Source: Marmoricola sp. URHB0036 (GTDB lineage Bacteria; Actinomycetota; Actinomycetes; Propionibacteriales; Nocardioidaceae). From it: a stretch of DNA of 64,000 nt. The stretch is from assembly GCF_000426045.1 (NCBI RefSeq), contig NZ_AUEP01000006.1:124001-188000 (forward strand), in the 5' to 3' direction. The translations under genes were made by a program, and so were the position numbers. Positions 49,413 through 58,340 of this stretch are shown here, piece after piece; positions within the stretch are counted from its first letter, which is position 1, and the number at the start of each line of letters is the position of its first letter. The notes below the pieces were generated by a model. That model ran no database searches. It worked only from the letters and a program-made list of their open reading frames with translations, and was not told the origin of the DNA.

Positions 49413-49877
49413 GTGTCCGCCGTGAGTCAGGGCACAGCGTGGACCCGGCTGGTGGTCCCGGTCGACGAGATCGTCGCCCGGGTGTCCGGGGCACACATCG
49501 CGCTGCTCGACCCGTTCCTGCCGGTCGACGACGTGGACGACGGGGTGGTCGCGGAGCTGCGCGAGCTGTTCTCCGAGCTGGTGCCGTTCGCCTACGTCCT
49601 GGGGGAGCCGGCGCGGTTCCCCGACGGGGAGCGGTACCTCCCGCCGCAGCCGGTCACCGTCTTCCGCCGGATCACGCACAGCCTCCGCCGGGCCTTCCCC
49701 GAGTCGGTCGGCCCCGCCACCTCGCTCGACACCGTGGTTCCCCACCTCTCGGTGCCGGAGGCGTGCGACGTACCGACCCCGCTGGAGGTGCACGCCCGCG
49801 AGGCCGTGCTGCTCGTCGGCCGGGGCGAGAACGAGACCGTGCTGGCGAGCTTTCGGTTCGGGACGTCGGCGGCGTGA
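49413..49877 (+). CDS. 2'-5' RNA ligase-family protein
   Basis: 2H-phosphoesterase-superfamily protein of 154 residues. The two half-site motifs appear as GAHIALLDPFLP (HxA variant in place of HxT) and DTVVPHLSV (HxS), with about 90 residues between them as in the family. Members cleave or join 2'-5' RNA or cyclic phosphates, though the biological target is rarely known. The GTG at 49413 is preceded by AGAAGG; another GTG at 49422 is possible. It is divergent from the CDF exporter. Confidence 0.78.
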   Translation: MSAVSQGTAWTRLVVPVDEIVARVSGAHIALLDPFLPVDDVDDGVVAELRELFSELVPFAYVLGEPARFPDGERYLPPQPVTVFRRITHSLRRAFPESVGPATSLDTVVPHLSVPEACDVPTPLEVHAREAVLLVGRGENETVLASFRFGTSAA

Positions 49878-49905
49878 CGGTACGCCGGGGCCAAGACCCG
49901 ACTCG

Positions 49906-51153
49906 TCAGGCCAGGGACTTGATGTTCACGACCAGCACGGAGCCGAGCACGCTGACGCCGGCCGCGAGCACGTAGAGGGTCGAGTAGCCGAACCCGATGC
50001 CGAGCACGATCGCCGCGATGCCGGGCGCGAGCACCTGCGGCAGGGCGTTGGCGATGTTGATGACGCCGAGGTCCTTGGCGCGGTCGCCGGCCGAGGGGAG
50101 CACCTGGGTGATCATCGCGAAGTCGACGGCGGTGTAGATGCCGAAGCCGATGCCGAGGACGACCGCGCCGGCGAAGGCGCCGACCCAGGTGGTGACGAAG
50201 GCGAGCAGCAGCAGCGCGGCAGCGGCGACGAGACCGGAGGCGATCACGAACACCTTGCGCCGGCCGAGGCGGTCGGACCAGATGCCACCGACCACGGCGG
50301 TCAGCACGGTGCACAGGCCGTAGGCCGCGGTGAGCAGGAGTACGCCGTGCTCGGCCTCGTCGTCGGTGAGGTCGATGCGCTCCTGCAGGTAGTAGAGGAG
50401 GTAGAGGATCACCAGCGCGTTGCCGAGGTTCATCAGGAAACGGGTGATCCATGCCCAGGCGAAGTCGGGGTGCTGGCGCGGGGAGACCCAGAACGAGCGG
50501 ACGAACCGGCCGAGGTCGAACGGCTCGCGATCCTCGGGGGAGAGCGGGATGTCCCGGCTGTCGAAGCAGTACGGCAGCGACAGCACGACCAGGACGGCCG
50601 CGGTGGCGAGGTAACCGGCCGCGATGCTGCCGGTCGCGTCCGCGATCCCCGACCCGGCCACCACGCCCACCGTCTGCGCGATGGCCAGCCATCCGCCGAC
50701 CGCACCCCGCTGTCGGCTCGGCACCTGGTCGGGCACGGTCGCGGTGATCGCGGCCAGCATGGCGTTCAGGGCGCCCTGGGCGAGGGCCCAGCCGAGTGCC
50801 ATCACCAGGATCGACTGCGCCTGCGAGAGCACCAGCATCGCGACGACCCCGCCGGCCAGTCCGCCCAGCACCCACGGCAGCCGGCGCCCGATGCGGAGCA
50901 CGGTCCGGTCGGAGAAGGCGCCCCAGACCGGGTTGAGCACCGTCGAGACCAGGGCCCCGCCGAAGAGCACCAGCGCGAGCGAGGTCTCCTTGTGCGCCGG
51001 GTCGATCGCCTCGGCCTGCTGCGCCAGCAGCACCTGGATGGGGCCGAAGAAGCCCGACCAGACCCCGATGCTGATCAGCGCCAGCCAGAGCACCCACACC
51101 CTGCTGACCGCGCCCGTCGGCTCCGCGAGGGCGCGGTCGAGCTGGTGGCTCAT
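49906..51153 (-). CDS. MFS transporter (GPH/SLC45-like, sugar uptake)
   Basis: Major facilitator of 415 residues with 12 helices: VLWLALISIGVWSGFFGPI, the cytoplasmic AFSDRTVLRIGRRLPWVLGG loop (the DRT..GRRRP-like motif of GPH/sucrose-type symporters), WLAIAQTVGVVAGSGIADA, and the second-half motif GIWSDRLGRRKVFVIASGLV. The ATG overlaps the stop of the GH1 beta-glucosidase gene (ATGA), so the two form an operon. It therefore probably imports the glucoside, often a disaccharide, that the enzyme splits. Confidence 0.9.
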   Translation of the reverse strand: MSHQLDRALAEPTGAVSRVWVLWLALISIGVWSGFFGPIQVLLAQQAEAIDPAHKETSLALVLFGGALVSTVLNPVWGAFSDRTVLRIGRRLPWVLGGLAGGVVAMLVLSQAQSILVMALGWALAQGALNAMLAAITATVPDQVPSRQRGAVGGWLAIAQTVGVVAGSGIADATGSIAAGYLATAAVLVVLSLPYCFDSRDIPLSPEDREPFDLGRFVRSFWVSPRQHPDFAWAWITRFLMNLGNALVILYLLYYLQERIDLTDDEAEHGVLLLTAAYGLCTVLTAVVGGIWSDRLGRRKVFVIASGLVAAAALLLLAFVTTWVGAFAGAVVLGIGFGIYTAVDFAMITQVLPSAGDRAKDLGVINIANALPQVLAPGIAAIVLGIGFGYSTLYVLAAGVSVLGSVLVVNIKSLA

Positions 51154-52478
51154 CCGCGGTTGGCCGCGATGACCTCGGAGTACCAGTCGAAGGAGCGCTT
51201 CGGCGTACGCACCAGGGTGTCGTAGTCGATGTGCACCAGGCCGAACCGCTGGGTGTAGCCGTGTGCCCACTCGAAGTTGTCCATCAGCGACCACGAGTAG
51301 TAGCCGCGTACGTCGGCGCCGTCGTCGATGGCGTGCGCGACGGCGCGCAGGTGGGCGTCGAGGTAGTCGATGCGCTCGTGGTCGTCGACGACGCCGTTCT
51401 CGTCGGGACCGGTCGGGTAGGCGCAGCCGTTCTCGGTGATGTAGATCGGCGGGATGTCGGGGTAGCGCTCGACGAGCTGCCCGATCACCTGACGCATGCC
51501 CTCGGGCACGATCGGCCAGCCGAACCCGGTCTTGGGGTAGCCGGGGATGTCCTCCATCACGAACGGCACCTCGGCGCCCTCCTCGGCGGCCGAGATGCGC
51601 ATCGGGTTGTAGTAGTTGAACCCGTAGAAGTCGAGCGGCTGCCGGATCGTGGCGAGGTCGCCCTCCTCGATGGGCATCACCTCGGCGAAGCCTTCGGGGT
51701 ACTCGCCCAGCAGCATCGGGTCGGCGAAGATCCGGTTCCACAGCGCGTCGAAGAGGTCGCGAGCGGCCACGTCCTGCGCGGCGTCCGAGGCCTCCCAGAC
51801 CGGCAGGTGGTTGGTGGCGGAGCCGACCTCCTTGGCGCCGTTGGCACGCAGCGCCTGGACGGCGAGACCGTGCCCGAGGTTGAGGTGGTGGGCGACGGGT
51901 ACGGCGTCGAAGCCGAGCTTCTTGCCGGGGGCGTGGTCACCGATGCCGTGCCCGAGCAGCATCACCACGTTGGGCTCGTTGACCGGCGCCCACTTGCCGA
52001 CCCGGTCGCCGAGTCGCTCGGCGCAGAGGGCGGCGTACTCCCCGAACGCCTCGGCGGTGGCGCGGTTCTCCCAGCCACCCTTGTCCTGGAGAGCCTGTGG
52101 CAGGTCCCAGTGGTAGAGCGTCGCCATCGGCTCGATGCCGGCGCCGACCAGCTCGTCGACCAGCCGATCGTAGAAGTCGAGACCCGGGCTGTTGGCCGGG
52201 CCGGTGCCGTCGGGCTGGATGCGTGGCCACCCGATGGAGAAGCGGTAGGCGCCGATGCCCAGCCGCTTCATCAGGGCGACGTCGTCGACGTAGCGGTGGT
52301 AGTGGTCGCAGGCGACCTTGCCGTCACTCCCGTCGATGATCCGCCCGGGCTCGGCGGTGAAGGTGTCCCAGATGCTCGGGCCCTTCCCGTCCTCGTCCCA
52401 GGCGCCCTCGATCTGGTAGGACGCCGTACTCGCCCCGAACACGAACCCGGCCGGCAGTTGCGGATAGCTCTCTCCCAT
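51150..52478 (-). CDS. bglB: GH1 family beta-glucosidase
   Basis: Retaining beta-glycosidase of 442 residues without a signal peptide, so cytoplasmic. FVFGASTASYQIEGAWDEDG is the GH1 opening. The acid/base Glu is in WAPVNEPNVVMLLGHGIG and the nucleophile in PPIYITENGCAYPTG. YYSWSLMDNFEWAHGYTQRF shapes the glycone site. It removes terminal beta-glucose or related sugars from an imported glycoside. It is first in an operon with the MFS importer. No LacI regulator is adjacent. A 67-bp hairpin element lies between it and the divergent pirin gene. Confidence 0.95.
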   Translation of the reverse strand: MGESYPQLPAGFVFGASTASYQIEGAWDEDGKGPSIWDTFTAEPGRIIDGSDGKVACDHYHRYVDDVALMKRLGIGAYRFSIGWPRIQPDGTGPANSPGLDFYDRLVDELVGAGIEPMATLYHWDLPQALQDKGGWENRATAEAFGEYAALCAERLGDRVGKWAPVNEPNVVMLLGHGIGDHAPGKKLGFDAVPVAHHLNLGHGLAVQALRANGAKEVGSATNHLPVWEASDAAQDVAARDLFDALWNRIFADPMLLGEYPEGFAEVMPIEEGDLATIRQPLDFYGFNYYNPMRISAAEEGAEVPFVMEDIPGYPKTGFGWPIVPEGMRQVIGQLVERYPDIPPIYITENGCAYPTGPDENGVVDDHERIDYLDAHLRAVAHAIDDGADVRGYYSWSLMDNFEWAHGYTQRFGLVHIDYDTLVRTPKRSFDWYSEVIAANRG

Positions 52479-52508
52479 CCCCGCAGTAAACCGGGTCAGG
52501 CCACCACC

Positions 52509-52575
52509 CGGATAGTCCCGAGCGAGTGGACCCTCATTCGCGAGGAGGAAGGGTCGCAGCACTCGGGACTATCCG
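52509..52575. repeat. 67-bp inverted-repeat element between bglB and pirin genes
   Basis: CGGATAGTCCCGAG (52509-52522) and CTCGGGACTATCCG (52562-52575) pair perfectly, 14 bp, enclosing GACCCT...AGGGTC (six more pairs) around a purine-rich loop (GCGAGGAGGAAGG). It lies between divergent genes, so it is not a terminator. It could be a REP-type element or carry regulatory sites for both. Confidence 0.65.
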
Positions 52576-52592
52576 TCTGTCACGATCAGCAG

Positions 52593-53264
52593 GTGATCGA
52601 GTACCGGCCGGGCGCGGACAGGTTCCTCACCCGCGCCGAGGGGCGTACGACGTGGCACTCGTTCTCGTTCGGAGCGCACTACGAGCCGGGCAACGTCGGG
52701 TTCGCCCGGCTGGTCGCGCACAACGACGAGCGGCTCCCGCCGGGGACGGGGTACGCCGACCACCCGCACGCCGACCTCGAGATCGTCACCTGGGTCCTCA
52801 CCGGCTCGCTGCGGCACACCTCGACGGTCGGGTCGGGAGTGATCGGACCCGGTCAGGTGCAGCGGCTCTCGGCGGGCAGCGGGGTGGTGCACTCGGAGGT
52901 GGCCGACGCCTCCGAGGGGACCCGCTTCCTCCAGGCGTGGGTGCGACCCGACGAGGCGGGACTGGAGCCGTCGTACCTGAGCAGCGACGTGGCCATCGGG
53001 GACAGCTGGACGACGGTCGCGGGTGGCGACGGCGTACCCCTCGCCTCGTCGGGTACGACGCTGCACGTCGCCGACCTGCCGGCCGGACGCCGCCTCGCCC
53101 TGCCGGAGGCGCCACTGCTGCACGTGTTCGTCGCGGGAGGCGACGTCATGCTCGGCGAGCGACTGCTCGAGGAGGACGACGCGGCCCTGCTGCGGGACGA
53201 ACCCGGACGGCCGGTGACCGCTGAGACCGACAGCCAGCTGGTCGTCTGGTCGTTCAGCGTCTAG
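52593..53264 (+). CDS. Pirin family protein
   Basis: Double cupin of 223 residues. The metal ligands of pirin are visible: His57 and His59 (DHPHADLEIVTWVLTG), His100 and Glu102 (SGVVHSEVAD). GTTWHSFSFGAHY-type opening reads RTTWHSFSFGAHYEP. GPGQVQRLSAGSGVVHSE is the conserved loop. The C-terminal cupin is degenerate. Some pirins oxidise quercetin, others sense iron; which applies is not readable. GTG start, with a weak ribosome site. It ends three bases before the stop of the convergent flavoprotein gene. Confidence 0.9.
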   Translation: MIEYRPGADRFLTRAEGRTTWHSFSFGAHYEPGNVGFARLVAHNDERLPPGTGYADHPHADLEIVTWVLTGSLRHTSTVGSGVIGPGQVQRLSAGSGVVHSEVADASEGTRFLQAWVRPDEAGLEPSYLSSDVAIGDSWTTVAGGDGVPLASSGTTLHVADLPAGRRLALPEAPLLHVFVAGGDVMLGERLLEEDDAALLRDEPGRPVTAETDSQLVVWSFSV

Positions 53265-53267
53265 CGA

Positions 53268-54842
53268 TCAAGGAATGAGCACGCCGGGGTTCAGCACCCC
53301 GCTGGGGTCGAGCTCCTGCTTGAGCGCACGCAGCATCTGCACCCCGACCGGCCCGATCTCGCGGGCCAGCCACGGCTTGTGGTCCTGGCCGACGGCGTGG
53401 TGGTGGGTGATCGAGGCGCCGTTGTCGATGATCGCGTCGGAGGCTGCCGCCTTGGCGCCCATCCACTGGGCGATCGGGTCGTCGGCCTGCTTCGCGGCGA
53501 CCGTGAAGTAGAGCGAGGCACCGGTCTCGTAGACGTGCGAGATGTGGCACAGCACGAGCGTGCCCTCGCCGAGGGCGGAGGTGAGCGCGGACTTCACGGC
53601 GTCGTACACCCGGTGCAGGTTGGACCAGAAGGTCACCGTCTCCAGCGTCTCCACGAGGACGCCGACGTCGAGCAGCGAGTCGCGCAGGTAGGGCCCGTGG
53701 AAGCGACCCGACGACCACCCCTCGTCCTCACCGAGACCGGCGCCACCGAGACCGGTGAGCAGCGCGGTGACCGCAGCCCGCTTGGCGTCGACCGCCTCCT
53801 GGGTGCCCTCGAAGCCGGTGATCATCAGGCAGCCACCGCCGGAGTCGCCGCCGACCTCGGCCGGCTTGGCGAGGTTGATCTGGGTCTCGTTCTCGTCGGA
53901 GAGGCGCAGCACGGTCGGCAGCACGCCGGCCTGGGCGAGGGTGCGCATCGCCGTGGCGCCGCCGGCGAAGGAGTCCCAGCGCCAGCTCTCGTAGACCTTC
54001 ACGGCCGGCAGGCGCCGCACGCGCACGGTGACGGCGGTGACCACGCCGAAGGCGCCCTCCGAGCCCATCACCACCTCGCGCAGGTCGGGACCGGCGGCGT
54101 TGGCCGGCGAGTTGCCGAGCACCAGCCCGCCCTGCGGCGTCGCGACCCGCAGGCCGACGACGAGCGAGTCGAAGCGGCCGTAGCCGGCCGAGGACTGGCC
54201 CGAGGAGCGGGTGACCGCGAACCCGCCGATGGAGGCGTACTCGAAGGACTGCGGGAAGTGACCGAGAGTGAGGCCGTGCTCGGCCAGCAGCGCCTCGGCC
54301 GCCGGACCGCGCAGCCCCGGCTCCAGGGTGGCCGTCATCGAGTCGGTGTCCACCGCGAGCAGCTTGTCGAACCGGACCAGGTCGAGCGAGACGACACCGG
54401 CGTACCCCTCACGACGCGCCACCAGCCCGCCGACAACCGACGTGCCGCCCCCGAACGGGACCACGGCCACGTGCCGCTCCACCGCCCAGGCGATGAGGGC
54501 CGCGACCTCGTCGTGGGTGCCGGGTCGTACGACGGCGTCCGGTGAGTCCGACCCGTCGCCGGCCCGCAGCTTGAGCATGTCGGGGGTGGACTTGCCGCGG
54601 GTGCGGTGCAACCGGCTGTCGTGGTCGGTGAGCACGTGCTCGACGCCGACGATCCCGGCGAGCTCGTCGAGCAGCTCCTGTCCCAGCACCGCCGAGAGCC
54701 GGACGCTGGCTGGGTCGACCGCAGGGGTGTCCGCCGTACCGATGAAGGCGTCGACCAGTGCGAACGCGCTCTCGGACAGGGGGCCGGCCTCGGCCGGGTC
54801 GCCCCAGCGGGACCAGTGCATCTCAGGCGGTGGTGTGCTCAT
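53268..54842 (-). CDS. FAD-linked oxidase, alkyl-DHAP synthase-like
   Basis: VAO/PCMH-fold flavoprotein of 524 residues, most like alkyldihydroxyacetone-phosphate synthase. FAD-binding segments are VRPGTHDEVAALIAWAVERH, VVPFGGGTSVVGGLVARREG and GHFPQSFEYASIGGFAVTRS. The HHHAVGQDHKPWLAREIG segment contains the His triplet of the AGPS active site, and PGVLIP ends it. It is divergent from tetR and glpD with starts 17 bp apart. M. tuberculosis Rv2251-Rv2250c-Rv2249c has, from memory, the same set. GlpD makes DHAP, the backbone of AGPS substrates, so an ether-lipid role is possible but unproven. Confidence 0.9.
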   Translation of the reverse strand: MSTPPPEMHWSRWGDPAEAGPLSESAFALVDAFIGTADTPAVDPASVRLSAVLGQELLDELAGIVGVEHVLTDHDSRLHRTRGKSTPDMLKLRAGDGSDSPDAVVRPGTHDEVAALIAWAVERHVAVVPFGGGTSVVGGLVARREGYAGVVSLDLVRFDKLLAVDTDSMTATLEPGLRGPAAEALLAEHGLTLGHFPQSFEYASIGGFAVTRSSGQSSAGYGRFDSLVVGLRVATPQGGLVLGNSPANAAGPDLREVVMGSEGAFGVVTAVTVRVRRLPAVKVYESWRWDSFAGGATAMRTLAQAGVLPTVLRLSDENETQINLAKPAEVGGDSGGGCLMITGFEGTQEAVDAKRAAVTALLTGLGGAGLGEDEGWSSGRFHGPYLRDSLLDVGVLVETLETVTFWSNLHRVYDAVKSALTSALGEGTLVLCHISHVYETGASLYFTVAAKQADDPIAQWMGAKAAASDAIIDNGASITHHHAVGQDHKPWLAREIGPVGVQMLRALKQELDPSGVLNPGVLIP

Positions 54843-54861
54843 GTGTTACAGTGTGACACAT
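54841..54861. promoter_or_regulatory. Operator spanning two divergent start codons
   Basis: ATGTGTTACAGTGTGACACA and one more base (54841-54861) form an imperfect palindrome, with arms ATGTGT and ACACAT. It covers the end of the AGPS-like start codon (54842) and the first bases of the tetR ATG (54860). A bound TetR would block both genes. There is no room for a ribosome site on either side, so both mRNAs are probably leaderless. Confidence 0.65.
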
Positions 54862-55465
54862 GACGTCCATTCGTCACAACCCCGAGAGGTCCACCTCCCC
54901 GGACGACACCTACCTCGACGCCGCGCGCGACGCGATCCTCGCCGTCGGCTGGAGCCGTACGACGCTGACCGACATCGCTCGCCGGGCGGGTGTCAGTCGG
55001 ATGACCCTCTACCGCCGATGGCCCGACACCCAGACCCTGCTCGCCGACCTGATGACCCGCGAGTGGGGACACGTCGTCGCTGCAGCGGGCGACAACAGCG
55101 ACGGCGACTCCCTCGACCGGATCGCCCGAGGGATCGTCGCGACCGTCCAGGCGCTGCGGGCCAACGCCCTGCTGCGCCGCATCGTCGACGTCGACCCCGA
55201 GGTGCTGCTCCCCTACCTGCTCGACCGCCGCGGCCGCAGCCAGGAGATGGTCGCCGACGCCCTCGCCGGACTGATCGCCCAGGGTCAACGGGACAAGACG
55301 ATCCGGAACGGCGACCCCGTCGTGCTGGCGCGCAGCCTGGTGCTGGCGTGCCACGGGTTCACCCTGTCGGCGCACACCATGTCCGACGACAGCTCGCGTG
55401 ACGCCGACGTCTCCCATCTCGACAGCGAGCTGGACACGCTCGTCCGGAGGTACCTCGCCCGATGA
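54860..55465 (+). CDS. TetR/AcrR-family regulator
   Basis: Regulator of 201 residues between the AGPS-like and GlpD genes. The helix-turn-helix is TLTDIARRAGVSRMTLYRRW, followed by PDTQTLLADLMTREWGHVV and a helical effector domain. ATG at 54860 lies 17 bp from the start of the divergent flavoprotein gene, and its stop overlaps glpD (ATGA). The palindrome covering both starts is its probable operator, giving simultaneous control of the AGPS-like gene, itself and glpD. In M. tuberculosis the comparable regulator is Rv2250c by position. Confidence 0.9.
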   Translation: MTSIRHNPERSTSPDDTYLDAARDAILAVGWSRTTLTDIARRAGVSRMTLYRRWPDTQTLLADLMTREWGHVVAAAGDNSDGDSLDRIARGIVATVQALRANALLRRIVDVDPEVLLPYLLDRRGRSQEMVADALAGLIAQGQRDKTIRNGDPVVLARSLVLACHGFTLSAHTMSDDSSRDADVSHLDSELDTLVRRYLAR

Positions 55466-56976
55466 CCACCATCAACGTCGGCCTGGCCGACCTCCCGGAG
55501 TCCGCCGACGTCCTCGTCATCGGCCTGGGCATCACCGGAGCCGGCGTCGCCCTCGACGCCGCCAGCAGGGGGCTGTCGGTGGTGGCAGTCGACGCACACG
55601 ACGTCGCCTTCGGCACCAGCCGCTGGAGCTCCAAGCTGGTGCACGGCGGGCTGCGCTACCTCGCGCGCGGGCAGGTCGACGTCGCCCACGAGAGCGCCGT
55701 CGAGCGCGGCATCCTGATGCAGACGACTGCGCCGCACCTGATCCGCGCCCTGCCGATGCTGATGCCCCTCACCCCGGAGGTCACCCGGGTGCAGGGCGGG
55801 CTGGCCCGGGTCGGCCTGCGGTTGGGCGACCTGCTGCGACTGGGCGCCCGCACCGGCCGCGAGACGCTGCCGCGTCCGCGGAGGATCGGGGTCACCGAGA
55901 CGCTCACGCTCGCCTCCGTCGTACGTCCGGACGGGCTGCGGGGCGGACTGCTCTCCTGGGACGGCCAGCTCGAGGACGACGCCCGACTCGTGCTCGCCGT
56001 CGCCCGCACCGCCGTCGCCCACGGCGCCCACGTGCACACCCGCGTCCGGGTCAGCGAGCCGACCGGCACCGGTGCCGTGCTGACCGACACCCGCACCGGT
56101 GAGAGCCGCACCGTGCGCGCCAGGACCGTCATCAACGCCGCCGGCGTGTGGGCCGGTGACCTCGTCGAGGAGATCCGCCTGCGACCGAGCCGCGGCACCC
56201 ACCTGGTGCTGCGCAAGGACACCCTGCCCGGAGTCCGGTGCGCGATCATGGCGCCGGTGCCGGGCGCGAGCAACCGCTTCGTGTTCGCCCTGCCGCAGCC
56301 CGACGAGACCTTCTACGTCGGCCTCACCGACGAGGAGGTCGACGAGATCCCCGACGTGCCCGAGCCGCCGGAGGAGGACATCGAGTTCCTGCTGCGCGTG
56401 CTCAACACCACCCTGAGGCAGGACGTACGCCGCGACCAGGTGATCGGCGCCTACGCCGGGCTGCGCCCCCTACTCGACTCCGGGAGCACCACGGCCGACA
56501 TCTCGCGCAAGCACGCCGTGCTGGTCTCGCGCACCGGAGTCGTCACGGTGGTCGGGGGCAAGCTGACCGCCTACCGGCGGATGGCCCAGGACGCGGTCGA
56601 CCGGGCGGTCACGGAGGCCGGGCTCACAGCAGGCTCGTGCCGCACGGCGTCGTTGCCGCTCCTCGGCGCCGGCTCGCCCACCGAGCTCGCGGCGCTCGAC
56701 GCACCGGCGCGACTGGTGCGCCGCTTCGGCACCGAGGCGCCCGCCGTGCTGGCGAACGCCGTCGAGGTCACCGGCCTGCCGGAGGCCGAGCTGCTGGCGC
56801 CGATCGCACCGGGGCTGCATGCCACCCTGGCCGAGCTGGTCTTCGGGGTGACCCACGAGGGCGCAGCCACCGTGGAGGACCTGCTCGACCGACGCACCCG
56901 CATCGGGCTGGTGCCGGCCGACCGCGAGCTCGCCGTACCCGCGGCCGAGAAGGTGCTCGGGCTGGTGGGGGGCTAG
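55462..56976 (+). CDS. glpD: Glycerol-3-phosphate dehydrogenase (FAD)
   Basis: Membrane-associated respiratory flavoenzyme of 504 residues that oxidises sn-glycerol 3-phosphate to dihydroxyacetone phosphate and passes electrons to quinone. VLVIGLGITGAGVALDAASR binds FAD, FGTSRWSSKLVHGGLRYLAR is the family signature, and QVIGAYAGLRPLLDSGSTTA and VVTVVGGKLTAYRRMAQDAV complete the core. The C-terminal helical domain is present. ATGA overlap with tetR. Convergent with an FAD oxidoreductase gene, sharing four bases at the stops. Confidence 0.94.
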   Translation: MTTINVGLADLPESADVLVIGLGITGAGVALDAASRGLSVVAVDAHDVAFGTSRWSSKLVHGGLRYLARGQVDVAHESAVERGILMQTTAPHLIRALPMLMPLTPEVTRVQGGLARVGLRLGDLLRLGARTGRETLPRPRRIGVTETLTLASVVRPDGLRGGLLSWDGQLEDDARLVLAVARTAVAHGAHVHTRVRVSEPTGTGAVLTDTRTGESRTVRARTVINAAGVWAGDLVEEIRLRPSRGTHLVLRKDTLPGVRCAIMAPVPGASNRFVFALPQPDETFYVGLTDEEVDEIPDVPEPPEEDIEFLLRVLNTTLRQDVRRDQVIGAYAGLRPLLDSGSTTADISRKHAVLVSRTGVVTVVGGKLTAYRRMAQDAVDRAVTEAGLTAGSCRTASLPLLGAGSPTELAALDAPARLVRRFGTEAPAVLANAVEVTGLPEAELLAPIAPGLHATLAELVFGVTHEGAATVEDLLDRRTRIGLVPADRELAVPAAEKVLGLVGG

Positions 56977-58232
56977 GGCTTGGCCGGCTCGCCCAGCTCC
57001 TCGAGCACGGCAGCGGCGGCCCGTTGGCCCGAACGCATCGCGCCGGGGATGCTCGGCGTCTCGCGGTGGTCGCCGGCGACGAACAGCCCGTCGCCGAGGT
57101 CGACCTCGCGGCCGAGGATCAGGGGCGGGCGGGCAGTCGGCCAGGCCGCCGAGTGGGCGTTGCGGTTGACCAGGCCCCAGCGGCTGGTGTCGGTGCGGAA
57201 GATCTGTGCCAGCTGGGCGCGCACCTCGGCCTCGGTCTCGGTGCCGACGTCCTTGCCCGGGGTGGGCACCGAGCAGGCCGACACCAGGTGCTGGCCGGTC
57301 GGCGCATAGCGCGGCGCGATGTTGGAGACGACGAGCGCGTGCGAGATCGGGCCGGTGGCAGGGCCCATCGGGTTCACGAACGGCATCTTCATCGTGGTCG
57401 GCGGCACCTCGGTGGCGAACCACCACGTCGAGAGCCCGCGCATCGTCGGGATGCCCAGGCCGAGCAGGCTCGAGGCGGTGGTCGGATCGGTTGCGACGAC
57501 AGCCGCGCGGGCGGAGATCTTCCCGCCGTCGGTGAGGATCCGGACCCCCTCGCCGGTGCTGCGGGTCACCCCGAGCACGTCGATGCCGTGCTCGACGGGA
57601 TGGTCGAGGCCCAGGGCCAGCTGGTTGGGCACCGCCTGCATGCCCAGCGCCGGCAGGGCGGGCATGCCCATCCGCAGTGCCTGCATCCCGAGCATGGCGA
57701 ACTGGTAGGAGGTGCGCAGGTCCTCGTCGGCGAACACCAGCCGGAAGAACGGACGCAGCACCTCCTCGCGGATCCGTCCCGAGATGCCGTGCCGGTCGAG
57801 GGACTCCGCCAGGGTCATGTCGGCGCCGGCCAGCATCCGCGCCGGAGGCTTGCGCAGCGGCTCGGTCCACCGCAGCAGGCGCGCGATGTCCTGGGGTTGG
57901 CCCAGCCCGGAGCGGATGGTCGCGATCAGGGCGGCCTGCGACCCGTGGAGGATCCGGTAGCCGTCCGGGTGGGCCAGCACCATGCCGGGTTCGACCGGCC
58001 TCGGGTTGAGGGCGGCGACGTCCACGGCGGCGCGTACGTCGGGGTGGCCGGCGTTGATCCACTGGAAGCCCCGGTCACATCGGAAGCCGTCGATCAGGTC
58101 GGTGCCGACCCGGCCGCCGACGCGCGCGGACCGCTCCAGGACGCGCACGTGTAGACCGGACTGCTCCAACGCCCGTGCGCAAGCGAGTCCGGCGACTCCC
58201 GCGCCGATCACGGCCACGTCCGTGGCGTCCAT
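56973..58232 (-). CDS. FAD-dependent amine oxidase/phytoene-desaturase-like oxidoreductase
   Basis: Flavoprotein of 419 residues. DVAVIGAGVAGLACARALEQ and VLERSARVGGRVGTDLIDGF give the ADP-binding loop and GGR motif of the flavin amine oxidase/carotenoid desaturase superfamily. LFVAGDHRETPSIPGAMRSG is the C-terminal FAD segment. Closest in style to short NAD(P)-binding protoporphyrinogen-oxidase-like proteins of actinobacteria, substrate unknown. ATG at 58232 matches the Rossmann start. It overlaps glpD by four bases tail to tail. The 108 bp upstream contain no clear site. Confidence 0.88.
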   Translation of the reverse strand: MDATDVAVIGAGVAGLACARALEQSGLHVRVLERSARVGGRVGTDLIDGFRCDRGFQWINAGHPDVRAAVDVAALNPRPVEPGMVLAHPDGYRILHGSQAALIATIRSGLGQPQDIARLLRWTEPLRKPPARMLAGADMTLAESLDRHGISGRIREEVLRPFFRLVFADEDLRTSYQFAMLGMQALRMGMPALPALGMQAVPNQLALGLDHPVEHGIDVLGVTRSTGEGVRILTDGGKISARAAVVATDPTTASSLLGLGIPTMRGLSTWWFATEVPPTTMKMPFVNPMGPATGPISHALVVSNIAPRYAPTGQHLVSACSVPTPGKDVGTETEAEVRAQLAQIFRTDTSRWGLVNRNAHSAAWPTARPPLILGREVDLGDGLFVAGDHRETPSIPGAMRSGQRAAAAVLEELGEPAKP

Positions 58233-58340
58233 GGAGGGTGAGTATCGCCCAGTGGGGAGGCCGGCACACACGCGCGTCACCTGCGGCCCCGCTTGGTATG
58301 GACCACGCCCGACCTCCGCGGCGCGAATGCCCCAAAAAGG

